Shown here: piece after piece, positions 49,606 to 58,509 of the stretch
Position numbering within the stretch: position 1 is the stretch's first letter
Layout of the letters: every line of letters begins with the position of its first letter
DNA from: Marinobacter persicus
Lineage (GTDB): Bacteria; Pseudomonadota; Gammaproteobacteria; Pseudomonadales; Oleiphilaceae
Assembly: GCF_900114155.1 (NCBI RefSeq)
Contig: NZ_FOSC01000003.1
Span: forward strand, 62,001-126,000
Direction: 5' to 3'
DNA length: 64,000 nucleotides
Notes under the pieces: model-generated
Databases searched by the model: none
Told to the model about the DNA's origin: nothing
Seen by the model: the letters and a program-made list of their open reading frames with translations, nothing else
Program-made: the position numbers and the translations under genes

Positions 49606-51964
49606 ACACGAACACGTGCATCACCACGACCATCACAACCATGACCACGACGAATCCGGCGAACACACGGTTAAGGATCCGGTCTGTGGCATGTCGGTGG
49701 ATCCGCACACGGCGGACCATCGCAGCCAGCATGACGGTAAAACCTGGTACTTCTGCTCATCACGCTGCCAATCGAAGTTTGACGAAAACCCGGAACAGTA
49801 TCTCGGCGAGGAGCAGAAGCGGGAAGAGCCGGTAGCACCGGGCACTATGTACACCTGCCCCATGCATCCGGAGGTTCGCCAGCAGGGTCCAGGGGACTGT
49901 CCTATCTGTGGCATGGCTCTGGAACCCGAGGAAGTGAGCCTGGATGACGGCCCCTCCGAAGAACTCACGGATATGACCCGCCGCTTCTGGATTGGCCTGG
50001 TGCTGTCTCTACCGGTATTGATCCTTGAAATGGGCGGCCACTTGACCGGGCTCGATCATATCGTGGCGCCACAAACCTCCAACTGGATTCAACTGGTCCT
50101 CGCCACCCCCGTGGTGGCCTGGTGTGGCTGGCCCTTCTTTGTCCGGGGCTGGAAATCGGTGGTCAGCCGTAACCTGAACATGTTCACGCTGATCTCCATC
50201 GGTACCGGCGTGGCGTTGATCTACAGCCTGGTGGCCACACTGGCCCCTCAAATCTTTCCGGATGCTTTTCGGCAGGAAGATGGCTCCGTTGCCGTGTATT
50301 TCGAGGCAGCGGCGGTCATTGTCGTATTGGTGTTGCTGGGGCAGGTGCTGGAATTGCGAGCCCGGGAGAAAACCTCCGGCGCCATTAAAGCTCTGCTCGA
50401 CCTGGCGCCCGCCACGGCACGCAAGCTGGATGATGACGGCGGCGAATCGGATGTGTCACTGGATCAGGTCAAGGTTGGCGACCGCCTGCGCGTCCGCCCG
50501 GGGGACAAGGTGCCGCTGGATGGCGAGCTACTGGAAGGCAGCTCCAACGTGGATGAATCCATGGTGACGGGAGAGCCTCTGGCGGTCAGCAAGAAATCCG
50601 GTGATCAGGTGATCGGTGGCAGCATCAACCAGCAGGGTAGCTTCATCATGCGGGCCGACAAGGTTGGCCGGGATACCATGCTGTCTCAGATTGTGCAGAT
50701 GGTGGCCAGCGCCCAGCGCAGTCGCGCGCCCATCCAGGGCCTGGCGGACAAGGTGGCGAGTTACTTTGTGCCAGCGGTAATCGTCATTGCCGTTGTTGCC
50801 TTTATTGCCTGGTCCTTCTTCGGGCCAACACCGCCGATGGCCTTCGGCCTGATTGCGGCGGTGAGTGTTCTGATTATTGCCTGCCCCTGTGCCCTGGGTC
50901 TGGCTACGCCCATGTCCATTATGGTCGGTGTCGGGCGGGGCGCCCAAAGCGGTGTTCTGATCCGCGATGCCGAAGCCCTGGAACGCATGGAAAAAGTCGA
51001 CACTGTGGTGGTGGACAAAACCGGTACATTGACCGAAGGCAAGCCCCAGGTGACCAAGCTCGTTCCCTCGGAAGGGTTCAGCGAGGAAGAACTGATGCGG
51101 TTTGCCGGAGGCCTGGAGAAGGGTAGCGAGCACCCACTGGCCCACGCCATTCTCGATAAAGCCAAGGCCATGGAGCTGAAGCTACCGGACGCTGAAGACT
51201 TTGACTCCCCTAACGGCAAAGGGGTAACGGGCAAAATTGATGGCTGGCAGGTACTGATTGGTAACCGCCTGCTGATGGAATCCGAAAACGTCGATACGGC
51301 GGAATCGGAAGAGGAAGCCGACCAACTCCGCGAGGACGGAGCCACCGTGATTTTCGTGGCAGTGGAAGGAAAAATCTGCGGCTTGCTCGCCATCGCCGAC
51401 CCGGTCAAGGAGACCACGGAAGCCGCCATTTCCGCCCTGCAGAAAGATGGCATCCGGGTCGTCATGCTGACCGGCGATAACCGCACCTCCGCCGAGGCGG
51501 TCGCCCGAAAGCTGCATATTGATGAAGTGGAAGCGGAAGTTTTGCCCGAAGACAAGGGCAAGATCGTTCAGCGCCTGAAAGACGAAGGCCGCATCGTAGT
51601 GATGGCCGGAGACGGCGTGAACGATGCGCCCGCCCTGGCGACCGCGGATGTTGGCGTGGCCATGGGCACCGGCACCGATGTGGCCATTGAAAGTGCCGGC
51701 ATCACCCTGTTGAGGGGCGATCTTATGGGCATTGTGGAAGCACGCCGGTTGTCCCTGGCGACCATGCGCAATATCCGGCAGAACCTGTTCTTTGCCTTTG
51801 TCTACAACTCTGCCGGTGTACCCATTGCGGCGGGGGTTCTGTATCCGTTTTTCGGCATACTGCTGTCGCCAATTTTTGCAGCGGCTGCGATGTCCCTGTC
51901 TTCAGTCAGTGTGATTGTGAATGCGCTACGATTAAGGGTGGTCAAACTTGGGCCGAAACACTGA
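49598..51964 (+). CDS. Copper-translocating P1B-type ATPase
   Basis: 788 residues. The N-terminus is His-rich ([17 protein letters not shown]), then a YHS domain ([20 protein letters not shown]) and a heavy-metal-binding domain ([17 protein letters not shown]) instead of classical HMA domains. The membrane core has the CPC motif at residues 429-431; phosphorylated Asp473 is in DKTGT, with GDGVNDAP in the hinge. It exports Cu(I), possibly Ag(I), from the cytosol. ATG 49598 follows GGAGA; an upstream open extension lies inside the previous gene. Confidence 0.93.
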   Translation: MAEHEHVHHHDHHNHDHDESGEHTVKDPVCGMSVDPHTADHRSQHDGKTWYFCSSRCQSKFDENPEQYLGEEQKREEPVAPGTMYTCPMHPEVRQQGPGDCPICGMALEPEEVSLDDGPSEELTDMTRRFWIGLVLSLPVLILEMGGHLTGLDHIVAPQTSNWIQLVLATPVVAWCGWPFFVRGWKSVVSRNLNMFTLISIGTGVALIYSLVATLAPQIFPDAFRQEDGSVAVYFEAAAVIVVLVLLGQVLELRAREKTSGAIKALLDLAPATARKLDDDGGESDVSLDQVKVGDRLRVRPGDKVPLDGELLEGSSNVDESMVTGEPLAVSKKSGDQVIGGSINQQGSFIMRADKVGRDTMLSQIVQMVASAQRSRAPIQGLADKVASYFVPAVIVIAVVAFIAWSFFGPTPPMAFGLIAAVSVLIIACPCALGLATPMSIMVGVGRGAQSGVLIRDAEALERMEKVDTVVVDKTGTLTEGKPQVTKLVPSEGFSEEELMRFAGGLEKGSEHPLAHAILDKAKAMELKLPDAEDFDSPNGKGVTGKIDGWQVLIGNRLLMESENVDTAESEEEADQLREDGATVIFVAVEGKICGLLAIADPVKETTEAAISALQKDGIRVVMLTGDNRTSAEAVARKLHIDEVEAEVLPEDKGKIVQRLKDEGRIVVMAGDGVNDAPALATADVGVAMGTGTDVAIESAGITLLRGDLMGIVEARRLSLATMRNIRQNLFFAFVYNSAGVPIAAGVLYPFFGILLSPIFAAAAMSLSSVSVIVNALRLRVVKLGPKH

Positions 51965-51980
51965 ATTTCTGGAGACAGCT

Positions 51981-52367
51981 ATGCCTTACACAATCAATCG
52001 AATCATCACGGATGCCGACTTCGAAGAGGTCGATAAAAGGACGCGCAAGGCACTTTCCGACCACAGTTTCGGGGTGCTGACGGAAATTGACGTCAAAGCC
52101 ACCATGAAGAAAAAGCTGGACAAGGATATGTCAGCCTATCGAATTCTTGGGGCCTGTAACCCAAGCATGGCTTGGGAAGCCATCGGCGTGGAGCCTCGTG
52201 TGGGTGCCATGCTGCCTTGCAACGTCATTCTCCGTGAAGTGTCAGAGGGGGTAGAAGTCAGTGCGGTAGACCCCGTGGCTTCCATGTCCGCCATTGATAA
52301 TGACGAGCTCAAGCAGGTTGCCGGGAAGGTCAGGGATGAGCTTTCTAAGGTTATTCAGGCGATCTGA
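51981..52367 (+). CDS. DUF302 family protein
   Basis: 128 residues, the DUF302 fold: TDADFEEVDKRTRKALSDHSFGVLTEIDVKATMKKKLD and ILGACNPSMAWEAI. Cytosolic, function unknown, often found in metal and redox stress clusters. GGAGA precedes the ATG. Last gene of this run. The 250 bp that follow hold no gene I can support. Confidence 0.85.
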   Translation: MPYTINRIITDADFEEVDKRTRKALSDHSFGVLTEIDVKATMKKKLDKDMSAYRILGACNPSMAWEAIGVEPRVGAMLPCNVILREVSEGVEVSAVDPVASMSAIDNDELKQVAGKVRDELSKVIQAI

Positions 52368-52445
52368 TTACTCAGACAGGATGTATTATTTAATATCGCT
52401 CTGAAGTGCGTGGGGAGAACGATGAGTACGTTCTACTTGTGGGCG

Positions 52446-52599
52446 TAGCATTGGCACCGTTTGTGTGGTTCTGAGCCTTTACGGCCTTGCCCGCAGTATC
52501 GGCCGGACGCACAGAGAACCGGGCAAGGGCGTGCCGGCAAGTCCCTGCTCTTTGCTGCCGCCATAGTTCCTCGTCTAGTGTCCCGTCTGGCCAATGCTA
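52446..52599. repeat. 154-bp segment with 10-bp terminal inverted repeats
   Basis: TAGCATTGGC at 52446-52455 is exactly inverted as GCCAATGCTA at 52590-52599, in an otherwise gene-free gap between two converging units. It may be a small non-autonomous element or an insertion-sequence scar; no target duplication was seen. Confidence 0.35.
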
Positions 52600-52616
52600 T
52601 GCGATCACCCCAACAC

Positions 52617-53339
52617 CTAACCAAGTTCTCTCAGCACTGGAAAGGCGGACAACATCCACGAAGCGAAGCGTGTCATCTGGCCGGTCAATACCATCACACC
52701 CATAATGATGAGCACCAAGCCCGCCAGAGCTCGCAATAACCGGCTCCAGCGACTGAACCACCGCATGCGCTCCCGGAAATGCTCGAAAAACATTGCCGTT
52801 CCGAGGAAGGGCAGTGCCAGCCCGAGCGAATACACCGTAAGATACAGCATTCCTGTTTCAGCGTTGGCGTGAGTGGAGCTGAGCGCCAATATGGCTCCGA
52901 GTATGGGGCCAATGCAAGGCGTCCAGCCGATGGCAAACGCCAGACCCAGTACGAAGGCCGCTGTCGGCCGTCCGCCTTCGAGCGTCTGCCCCATTCGCCA
53001 GTCGCGTTGAAGTGCCGGCATGCTCCACCAGCCCAGCATGAACAGGCCCATAAGGATAATCAGCACACCGGCTACCAGGTTAGCTTCCTGCCGGTAGGCC
53101 ATCAGCCACTGACCCAGAAGACTGGCGCTCGCGCCCAGCGCGACGAAAACCACGCTGAACCCGAGTACAAAACAGACGCTCAGCCAAAATGCTTTCAGCC
53201 GATTCGAGGCCTCAGTCACCGCTCCACCGGTAACGACCGACAAGTAGCCCGGCACGAGCGGGAGAGTACAAGGTGAGAAAAAGGACACCAGACCGCCGAA
53301 GAAAGCGGCCAGAATGCCCCAGGTTGCAAGATCCGGCAT
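52617..53339 (-). CDS. CcdA-family thiol-disulfide membrane transporter
   Basis: 240 residues with six membrane helices. Two redox cysteines lie in the family motifs FSPCTLPLVPGYLS (helix 1) and GWTPCIGPILG (helix 4). CcdA proteins carry electrons from cytosolic thioredoxin to periplasmic thiol proteins. Its partner here may be the Cys-rich DUF411 protein encoded just upstream, keeping copper-binding thiols reduced; that is inference. Confidence 0.88.
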   Translation of the reverse strand: MPDLATWGILAAFFGGLVSFFSPCTLPLVPGYLSVVTGGAVTEASNRLKAFWLSVCFVLGFSVVFVALGASASLLGQWLMAYRQEANLVAGVLIILMGLFMLGWWSMPALQRDWRMGQTLEGGRPTAAFVLGLAFAIGWTPCIGPILGAILALSSTHANAETGMLYLTVYSLGLALPFLGTAMFFEHFRERMRWFSRWSRLLRALAGLVLIIMGVMVLTGQMTRFASWMLSAFPVLRELG

Positions 53340-53385
53340 TCAAAAACTCCGAAATCAGTGACTTTCCCGGTAGCTGGGGCCGACG

Positions 53386-53889
53386 TCAGTAGTCTTCATG
53401 TTCGCGGAACACGCTTTGCTGGCCGTTGGCACGGAAGGCAATCACCTGATAGTCCTGCTTCGTGCCCGTTTCCATGCCGGGGCTGCCCTGGACCATGCCA
53501 GGCACTGAAAGTCCTACCGTATTGAACTGGGGGTTTTCCAGGTAGGCGACAATATCGGCAGCCGGCACATGCCCCTCAATCACCAGACCATCAATCAGCC
53601 CCGTATGGCATGAGCCCAATTCGCTCGGCACCTGGTGCTTGGTTTTGATCTCGCTGATGTTGTTGGTGTCCTCTACGTTTACGTCAAAACCGTTGCGTTC
53701 AAGATGTTCTGCCCAGCCTGCACAACAGGAGCAGCTTGGGCTCTTATATACAGTAATGGTGTGAGCCGTTTGACCCGAAACAGCACTGTCGGTGGCTGGC
53801 TCTGAGGCCTGGAGTTTGAACCCAACAGCAACTGCACCAATGGCCAGAGCTGCCGAACCTGCGATGATTGTCTTGTTTCTGGTTTTCAT
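53386..53889 (-). CDS. DUF411 periplasmic metal-binding protein
   Basis: 167 residues: signal peptide or membrane anchor, then the DUF411 thioredoxin-like domain opening with VYKSPSCSCCAGWAEHLERNGF and continuing with CHTGLIDGLVIEGHVPAADI. These proteins occur in copper and silver resistance loci. AGGAGATC precedes the ATG. Before insertion of the ISPpu12-like element this ATG overlapped (ATGA) the stop of the gene now truncated at 57317-57766, so its present transcription must come from the element or a local promoter. Confidence 0.88.
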   Translation of the reverse strand: MKTRNKTIIAGSAALAIGAVAVGFKLQASEPATDSAVSGQTAHTITVYKSPSCSCCAGWAEHLERNGFDVNVEDTNNISEIKTKHQVPSELGSCHTGLIDGLVIEGHVPAADIVAYLENPQFNTVGLSVPGMVQGSPGMETGTKQDYQVIAFRANGQQSVFREHEDY

Positions 53890-53942
53890 AGTGATCTCCT
53901 GACAGGCATACCGGCATAACTCGGTGTTACCAACACTGCCTG

Positions 53943-53950
53943 TAAATATG
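53943..53950. repeat. Left target site duplication TAAATATG
   Basis: Eight bases immediately outside the left inverted repeat; identical to 57323-57330. Confidence 0.95.
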
Positions 53951-53974
53951 GGGTATACGGATTTAATGGTTGAT
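53951..53974 (+). repeat. Left terminal inverted repeat
   Basis: 24 bp beginning GGGTATACGG and ending TGGTTGAT; matches the complement of 57299-57322 at 21 of 24 positions. Confidence 0.93.
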
Positions 53975-54008
53975 GGGGCACCTTCACCCCATCAATCTGA
54001 TACCACCC

Positions 54009-55298
54009 TCAGATGGTTGATAGATCGACTCCGTAGTTGAGTTCCTCTGCGAAGTCCGGCAGTCCGTAACCGATGGTTTTCTTGTAGAAAGGAGAGACCT
54101 TCGCAGTCGGTGCCTTCTTCTTGTGCTTCGTGGTGTAGAGCATTCGTGCCCGCATCACCTCGAAGGAGTAACCGCGCCCTTCACGGTTCTTGTCCTTGGC
54201 CAGTCGGTTGATGGACTCCGTGTAAGCGTTGGTGACGGGCATGTCCGTCTCGAAGTAGGTCATGGTCTCTTCGCGCCAGTTTCCCACTGCCCTGACCAGA
54301 TCGCTCCAGACTTCCTTTTGGCCCTTCGGGATGGTGGCTATCCACTCGTCCAGGGCGGCTTCTGCCTGGAGCCGTGTGGTGGCGTCCCAGATGCCGTAGA
54401 AGCGCTCCTTGTGCTCGTAGGCGGCCAGCAGTTGCGGGAACGCGCCTGTCCAGGTCTCCATGATGAGGCGCTCCCGGTCTGAGACTTCGTGAGCGCGTTT
54501 CAGCAGGATTTTCCGGTCTCCCTTGAGAGTCCGGCTCTGGGACGGTTTCAGCTCCTTTCTGAGGCCCTTGCGCACTCTCTCTAGGGCATCGTTGGCCATG
54601 CGCACCACATGGAACTTATCGACCACGATACGGGCCTGGGGCAGCACAGCCTTGACCGCTGCCCGGTAGGGGTTCCACATGTCCATGCTGACGATCTCGA
54701 CCTTCTGCCGGTCTTTCGGCTTCATCAGGTAGTTGGTCACCACGTCCTGGCGGCGGGTGGCCAGCAGGTCGAGCAGGGTTCGCTCCTCAATGTTGGTCAG
54801 AATGCAGCGGTAGCGCTTGTTCAGGTATAGCTCGTCAATGCCCAGGATGCGGGGCGTCTCGAAGCGGTGCCAGCGCCCCAGGAACTCGGCGCGGGCGTTG
54901 AAGATGTCGCGCACCGTCTTCTCGTCCAGGCCGGTCTGTGCCGCCACAAAGGTGTAGGGGTGGTTGAAGGATTCCTTCTCCACGTACTCATGCAGCCGCA
55001 GTGTCATACGGAATCCGTCCACCATCTCCGGTAGCTGGGGCCTGAATGTTGTCTTGCAGGCCCGGCAGGTGTATCGGCGGCGGACCACCCAGAGAGTGAC
55101 CCGCTTGCCGTGGATGGGCAGATCACGATAGGGAACGTCACGCTTGCCGAACCGTACGAACTCACCCTGCACGCCGCATTCCTCGCAGGCGATGGGATCG
55201 GGCACGTCCACCTGGAAGTGCATTTCGTCGTCGGTTGATTTGCAGCCCATTACTTGGTATTGCGGCAGGTGAAGGATGTTGTCGGGAAGTTCGGTCAT
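54009..55298 (-). CDS. tnpA: ISL3-family transposase
   Basis: 429 residues, intact. N-terminal zinc-binding HTH region (CEECGVQG, then RRRYTCRACKTTFRP), followed by a DDE domain with GIDELYLNKRYRCIL (first Asp), VSMDMWNPYRAAV (second Asp), VVDKFHVVRMAND and the C-terminal TNAYTESINRLAKDKNREGRGYSFEVMRARML with the Glu. It cuts and joins the 24-bp ends of this element. It is the last gene of the minus-strand CDF-lspA-tnpA run. Confidence 0.95.
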   Translation of the reverse strand: MTELPDNILHLPQYQVMGCKSTDDEMHFQVDVPDPIACEECGVQGEFVRFGKRDVPYRDLPIHGKRVTLWVVRRRYTCRACKTTFRPQLPEMVDGFRMTLRLHEYVEKESFNHPYTFVAAQTGLDEKTVRDIFNARAEFLGRWHRFETPRILGIDELYLNKRYRCILTNIEERTLLDLLATRRQDVVTNYLMKPKDRQKVEIVSMDMWNPYRAAVKAVLPQARIVVDKFHVVRMANDALERVRKGLRKELKPSQSRTLKGDRKILLKRAHEVSDRERLIMETWTGAFPQLLAAYEHKERFYGIWDATTRLQAEAALDEWIATIPKGQKEVWSDLVRAVGNWREETMTYFETDMPVTNAYTESINRLAKDKNREGRGYSFEVMRARMLYTTKHKKKAPTAKVSPFYKKTIGYGLPDFAEELNYGVDLSTI

Positions 55299-55319
55299 GG
55301 TGTTGTATAGGCGTAGGTG

Positions 55320-55832
55320 TCAGTCAGATCCATCCGACTCGGCATTGGTGTTTGCTTTTTTACCCAACAAGCTGCTGGAAACGAAAAGTAAGGCACCGAG
55401 GACAATTGCAATATCAGCCAGGTTGAAGGCCGGCCAATGCCAGTCTCGCCAATAGAAATCAAAGGAATCCACAACATAGCCGCGAAAGACCCGGTCAATC
55501 AGGTTGCCCATGGCGCCACCGAGGATAAGACTGTAAGCGATGGCTTCTCCTTTATGACGATTTTCAAGGATCAGCTTGATCAGAAAAATCGAGACCACTA
55601 CCGCGATTCCGATAAAAAAGTAGCGCTGCCAGCCTCCACCATTCGCAAAAAGACTGAATGCGGCACCGGTGTTCCATAGGTGCACCCAGTTAAAGAACGG
55701 GGTCACCGAAACATACTCGCCATAGGCCATTGATTGCTGCACCAGCCACTTTACAGCCTGATCAGACGCTGCCAGCAGGCCCGATATGGACAATAGGGCA
55801 TACGGCGAGAGCTTTTTGCCAATAATGAGCAT
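55320..55832 (-). CDS. lspA: Lipoprotein signal peptidase (element-borne)
   Basis: 170 residues with four membrane helices. Catalytic aspartates lie in GNLIDRVFRGYVVDSFDFY and FNLADIAIVLGA. It cleaves prolipoproteins after Lgt modification. This is a passenger copy in the mobile element, additional to any housekeeping lspA; similar copies are linked to lead and cadmium resistance (pbrC type). It starts 3 bp after the CDF gene. Confidence 0.93.
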   Translation of the reverse strand: MLIIGKKLSPYALLSISGLLAASDQAVKWLVQQSMAYGEYVSVTPFFNWVHLWNTGAAFSLFANGGGWQRYFFIGIAVVVSIFLIKLILENRHKGEAIAYSLILGGAMGNLIDRVFRGYVVDSFDFYWRDWHWPAFNLADIAIVLGALLFVSSSLLGKKANTNAESDGSD

Positions 55833-55835
55833 TAT

Positions 55836-56732
55836 TTAACCCTTCAACGCCAAAATGCGTCTGGCACCGTTAAGTACAATGCCCCCCGCGATGGTGCCGA
55901 TAATCAGATCCGGATAATTGGAACCGGTCCACGCGACCAGGGCGCCGGCGGTGATGACCCCCAGGTTGATCACCACGTCGTTGGCCGAGAATATCCAGCT
56001 TGCCTTCATGTGCGCCCCGCCTTCCCGATGTTTGGATATGAGCAGCAGACAACTGGTATTAGCAATCAATGCGACGAATGCGATAGCCATCATCACCAGC
56101 GATTCAGGCTCACTACCGAATACAAAGCGTCTCACCACCTCTACGAGCACGCCCACAGCCAAGATCAGTTGCAGTACACCAGCAAGATGCGCGGCACGTA
56201 CCTGCATTTTCACGCTATGTCCAACCGCATAAAGGGCAAGCCCGTACACCGCCGCATCGGCAAAATTGTCCAGGGATTCTCCAATCAGGCCGGTGGACCG
56301 GGCGATCAGACCGGCAGTCATTTCCACCACGAACAGAAGTGCATTGATGCCGAGCAACCAGCGCAGGGTCCCGGATTCTTGCTTAGCAGAAGCTGCCGAA
56401 AACTCGGCGGCCTTGATGGTCTCCGGATTTGCAGCGACGGTTTCCTGAAGCGAGGCGCCTAGCCCCAAGGTCTTCAGTTTCGAGGTGACGGGCTCGACCT
56501 CGCCGTCATGCACGACCTTCAGCCGGCGGTTCGACAAGTCGAAGGACAGCGCCCGAATCTCCTCAAAGCCGTTCAGGGCTAGGCGAATCATTCGTTCTTC
56601 TGATGGACAGTCCATCTTCGGCACGGCATAAACACTGACCCATCTCCCTGGCGCCTCGGAGGAGGCCTGTATATCGGTATCCGCTGCGGACGTTGCATCA
56701 CCGCCACAGGCGCCACCACAGGATTTGCTCAT
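55836..56732 (-). CDS. Cation diffusion facilitator (CzcD-like) with N-terminal HMA-like domain
   Basis: 298 residues. N-terminal CGGACGG cysteines and a ferredoxin-like domain with KMDCPSEERMI, then about six membrane helices; the CDF metal site appears in GLIGESLDNFADAAVYGLAL and in WIFSANDVVINLGVI. It should export Zn, Cd or Pb. The ATG at 56732 is preferred over one 21 bp upstream because of GGAG spacing. Expression is from the MerR-type promoter at 56766-56796. Confidence 0.9.
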   Translation of the reverse strand: MSKSCGGACGGDATSAADTDIQASSEAPGRWVSVYAVPKMDCPSEERMIRLALNGFEEIRALSFDLSNRRLKVVHDGEVEPVTSKLKTLGLGASLQETVAANPETIKAAEFSAASAKQESGTLRWLLGINALLFVVEMTAGLIARSTGLIGESLDNFADAAVYGLALYAVGHSVKMQVRAAHLAGVLQLILAVGVLVEVVRRFVFGSEPESLVMMAIAFVALIANTSCLLLISKHREGGAHMKASWIFSANDVVINLGVITAGALVAWTGSNYPDLIIGTIAGGIVLNGARRILALKG

Positions 56733-56765
56733 GATACGACTCCACTTGAACAATGTTGTGGTACC

Positions 56766-56796
56766 ATTTAAAACTATAAAGCTACTATAAGGTCAA
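56766..56796 (-). promoter_or_regulatory. MerR-type promoter of the CDF-lspA-tnpA run
   Basis: Minus-strand -35 TTGACC (56791-56796) and -10 TTAAAT (56766-56771) are 19 bp apart, the overlong spacer that MerR-family activators correct. The spacer TTATAGTAGCTTTATAGTT holds an imperfect dyad for the regulator. Confidence 0.8.
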
Positions 56797-56827
56797 TAGA
56801 GTAAAGAATCCGTTGGGGAGGAGGCTG

Positions 56828-57235
56828 ATGCGCATTGGTCAGTTGGCGCAGTTGGTAGGGGTCGAAACACAGACGATCCGCTTCTATGAACAGCAGGGCT
56901 TGTTGCCGCCGCCTGATCGGCAGGACAACGGTTACCGTGTCTATACCGAGAAGCATGGTGAGGGGCTGGCCTTCATCCGTCGCTGCAGAATGCTGGGCCT
57001 GTCACTGGCTGAGATTCACGAACTACAGAGCTATCAGGACGACCCTCATCAGCCTTGTACCGCCGTCAACGCCTTGCTCGATGATCACATCTCTCATGTG
57101 CGGTCGCAGATAACCGCTCTGCAAGCGCTTGAGAAACAACTCGTTTCACTGAGAGCGAGTTGCAACGATGACCGGGAAGTTGAGGCGTGTGGGGTTCTTG
57201 CTGGAATTAGCGAAGGAAACATGCACCAGCAGTAG
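56828..57235 (+). CDS. PbrR/CadR-type MerR regulator
   Basis: 135 residues: winged HTH (RIGQLAQLVGVETQTIRFYEQQGLLPPP), dimer helix, and metal-binding Cys77, Cys112 and Cys121, the spacing I recall for lead sensors of the PbrR691 type. It senses Pb(II) or Cd(II) and activates the divergent efflux gene. ATG 56828 follows GGGGAGGAGG; the TTG at 56813 is inside that ribosome site. Confidence 0.92.
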   Translation: MRIGQLAQLVGVETQTIRFYEQQGLLPPPDRQDNGYRVYTEKHGEGLAFIRRCRMLGLSLAEIHELQSYQDDPHQPCTAVNALLDDHISHVRSQITALQALEKQLVSLRASCNDDREVEACGVLAGISEGNMHQQ

Positions 57236-57298
57236 GTGAAGCATCAACCAGATAATCCGATGAGATGCCGGTCTGTCTCACTCTCATGCAAAGGTAAG

Positions 57299-57322
57299 AT
57301 CAACCATTTAATCCGCTTACCC
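57299..57322 (-). repeat. Right terminal inverted repeat
   Basis: 24 bp ending CGCTTACCC; its last six bases (GGG TAA on the minus strand) supply the new last codon and stop of the truncated gene beside it. Confidence 0.93.
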
Positions 57323-57766
57323 TAAATATGAACGGATATTCGGTTCACCAAGCCTTCTGACTCGGCGTAAAACTGCATCAGGATCAGGAGAGAGCGTCAG
57401 GTGGGGGGTCAGGACGTCGGGAGTATGACTGTGGTACGTGGCCCAAGCTGGAATCACGTTGGCTCCGGCTGTGGGTTCAATGGCGGGCGCTGGTGTTCTG
57501 GTAATTATGCCGAGAATAGACAGGGAGGCGCAGTGAGGTGCCGCCAGGCGACAATGTTCTTGCTCAGAGACATCACAACCTTCAGGCATTCCAGAATGGT
57601 TTATACGTGAGGCGTCAGCTTGGGAGTGGGCGGCTCCGTTGCAGTCACTCGCGTTGATGGGTGTGCTATCGGTTTTGCCACTTACCACGCCAGCGAGCCC
57701 CTGATTGGGGCCGCCAATCAACAGCAGAATGCTTAGTAGTGCTGTGATAAATGGGCTAGTGGGCAT
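57317..57766 (-). pseudogene. Secreted Cys/His protein, 3' end cut off by the mobile element
   Basis: 149 residues as it stands: signal peptide (SPFITALLSILLLIGGPNQGLA), then CDVSEQEHCRLAAPHC and a Pro/Leu-rich C-terminus, somewhat like DUF2946 or CopL-type small copper proteins (weak call). The last Gly and stop lie in the element's terminal repeat. Removing the element and one copy of the duplication restores 18 further codons (QAVLVTPSYAGMPVRRSL) and a TGA that overlaps the DUF411 ATG as ATGA. So the native gene was about 166 codons long and coupled to DUF411 and ccdA. The missing tail may or may not matter for function. Confidence 0.75.
57323..57330. repeat. Right target site duplication TAAATATG
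   Basis: Identical to 53943-53950; lies within the coding end of the truncated gene. Confidence 0.95.
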
Positions 57767-57799
57767 CGCTGCTTCCTGGCTCGGGTTGGCATCTTCATT

Positions 57800-57816
57800 G
57801 CTGAACTCTGTCTGAC
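57800..57816 (-). promoter_or_regulatory. Weak tandem operator GTCAGA-CAGAG-TTCAGC
   Basis: Minus-strand site with the same spacing but less perfect half-sites, 34 bp before the truncated Cys/His gene. Confidence 0.4.
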
Positions 57817-57924
57817 TATAAAACTCTTGAGTGGCTCACACGTCAAGCATGGCCAAACGTTTTCTTCCGATTGTTGGTCGGTTCATGGATTCAGATCAAA
57901 GTTCTCTCAGACCTGGCCGGTTCA

Positions 57925-57941
57925 TTCAGTTTGAATTCAGG
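57925..57941 (+). promoter_or_regulatory. Tandem operator TTCAGT-TTGAA-TTCAGG
   Basis: 51 bp before the helical protein gene at 57993; TAACTC 10 bp after it could be the -10. Confidence 0.75.
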
Positions 57942-57992
57942 CCGCTGTGATTAACTCCATAGAATACTCAACCTAACGAGAGCAAATTCGGT

Positions 57993-58451
57993 ATGGACAT
58001 CAGAACCTTCGGTGAATTGATCGAGTGGACCAGAGACTTGCATAAGAACCTTGCTGAGTGTCTGGGGCATTGTGCAACACGTCATGAAGAGGAGAGGGCA
58101 ACGGCGTTGCTGGAGTACCTTTCATCCCATGAGTCAGAGCTGGCCCGGATTGTCGATGAGTTTGAACACCAAAGTGCAAGCAATACGCTTGAAACTCGGG
58201 TTTACGATTATCTGAAACATAACCCGATAAAAACTCACCGTACCTGTGACGAACCCTACGCCAAACAGGATTTTCAGGGGATCTACCGCGAGGTTATGGA
58301 TTTTCATGAGCAAGTGATGGATCTGTATAGAAATCTTTGGGAAAAAGCAGAAATTCCAGAGGCCCGTGAGTTGCTGGGAGGGCTATTGGATATGGAAAAG
58401 AATGAGTCTATGCGCCTGGCTCGACAGATAGGCCGAATGGATGATCTGTGA
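57993..58451 (+). CDS. Helical ferritin-like protein of unknown function
   Basis: 152 residues, almost all helix, with regularly spaced His, Glu and Cys (LHKNLAECLGHCATRHEEERATALLEYLSSHESELARIVDEFEHQ; FHEQVMDLYRNLWEKAEIPEARELLGGLLDMEKNESMRLARQIGRM). The pattern recalls hemerythrin or ferritin-like four-helix bundles that bind metals; I recognise it as a conserved proteobacterial family without an assigned role. It is the first gene after a tandem operator and precedes the extra lgt. Confidence 0.65.
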   Translation: MDIRTFGELIEWTRDLHKNLAECLGHCATRHEEERATALLEYLSSHESELARIVDEFEHQSASNTLETRVYDYLKHNPIKTHRTCDEPYAKQDFQGIYREVMDFHEQVMDLYRNLWEKAEIPEARELLGGLLDMEKNESMRLARQIGRMDDL

Positions 58452-58509
58452 TTCTCCGCCGACGCGTTGAGAGCCACGCGTGTTCCCCGACACAGGAAGC
58501 AGAAAATTC

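Larger units (their letters stand above)
53951..57322. mobile_element. ISPpu12-like ISL3-family element, 3372 bp
   Basis: Complete: 24-bp terminal inverted repeats with three mismatches, perfect 8-bp target duplication, an ISL3-type transposase and three passenger genes (lspA, CDF efflux, PbrR/CadR-type regulator). From memory, ISPpu12 of Pseudomonas plasmid pWW0 has this same gene set, inverted repeat length and about this size. The intact duplication implies a single, fairly recent insertion. A hairpin TTGATGGGG/CCCCATCAA (53970-53995) at the left end can block readthrough. Confidence 0.95.

Noticed and set aside
56813-56827. TTG start for the PbrR/CadR-type regulator
   Set aside because: It lies within the Shine-Dalgarno sequence for the ATG at 56828, which gives the family's residue numbering for its cysteines.
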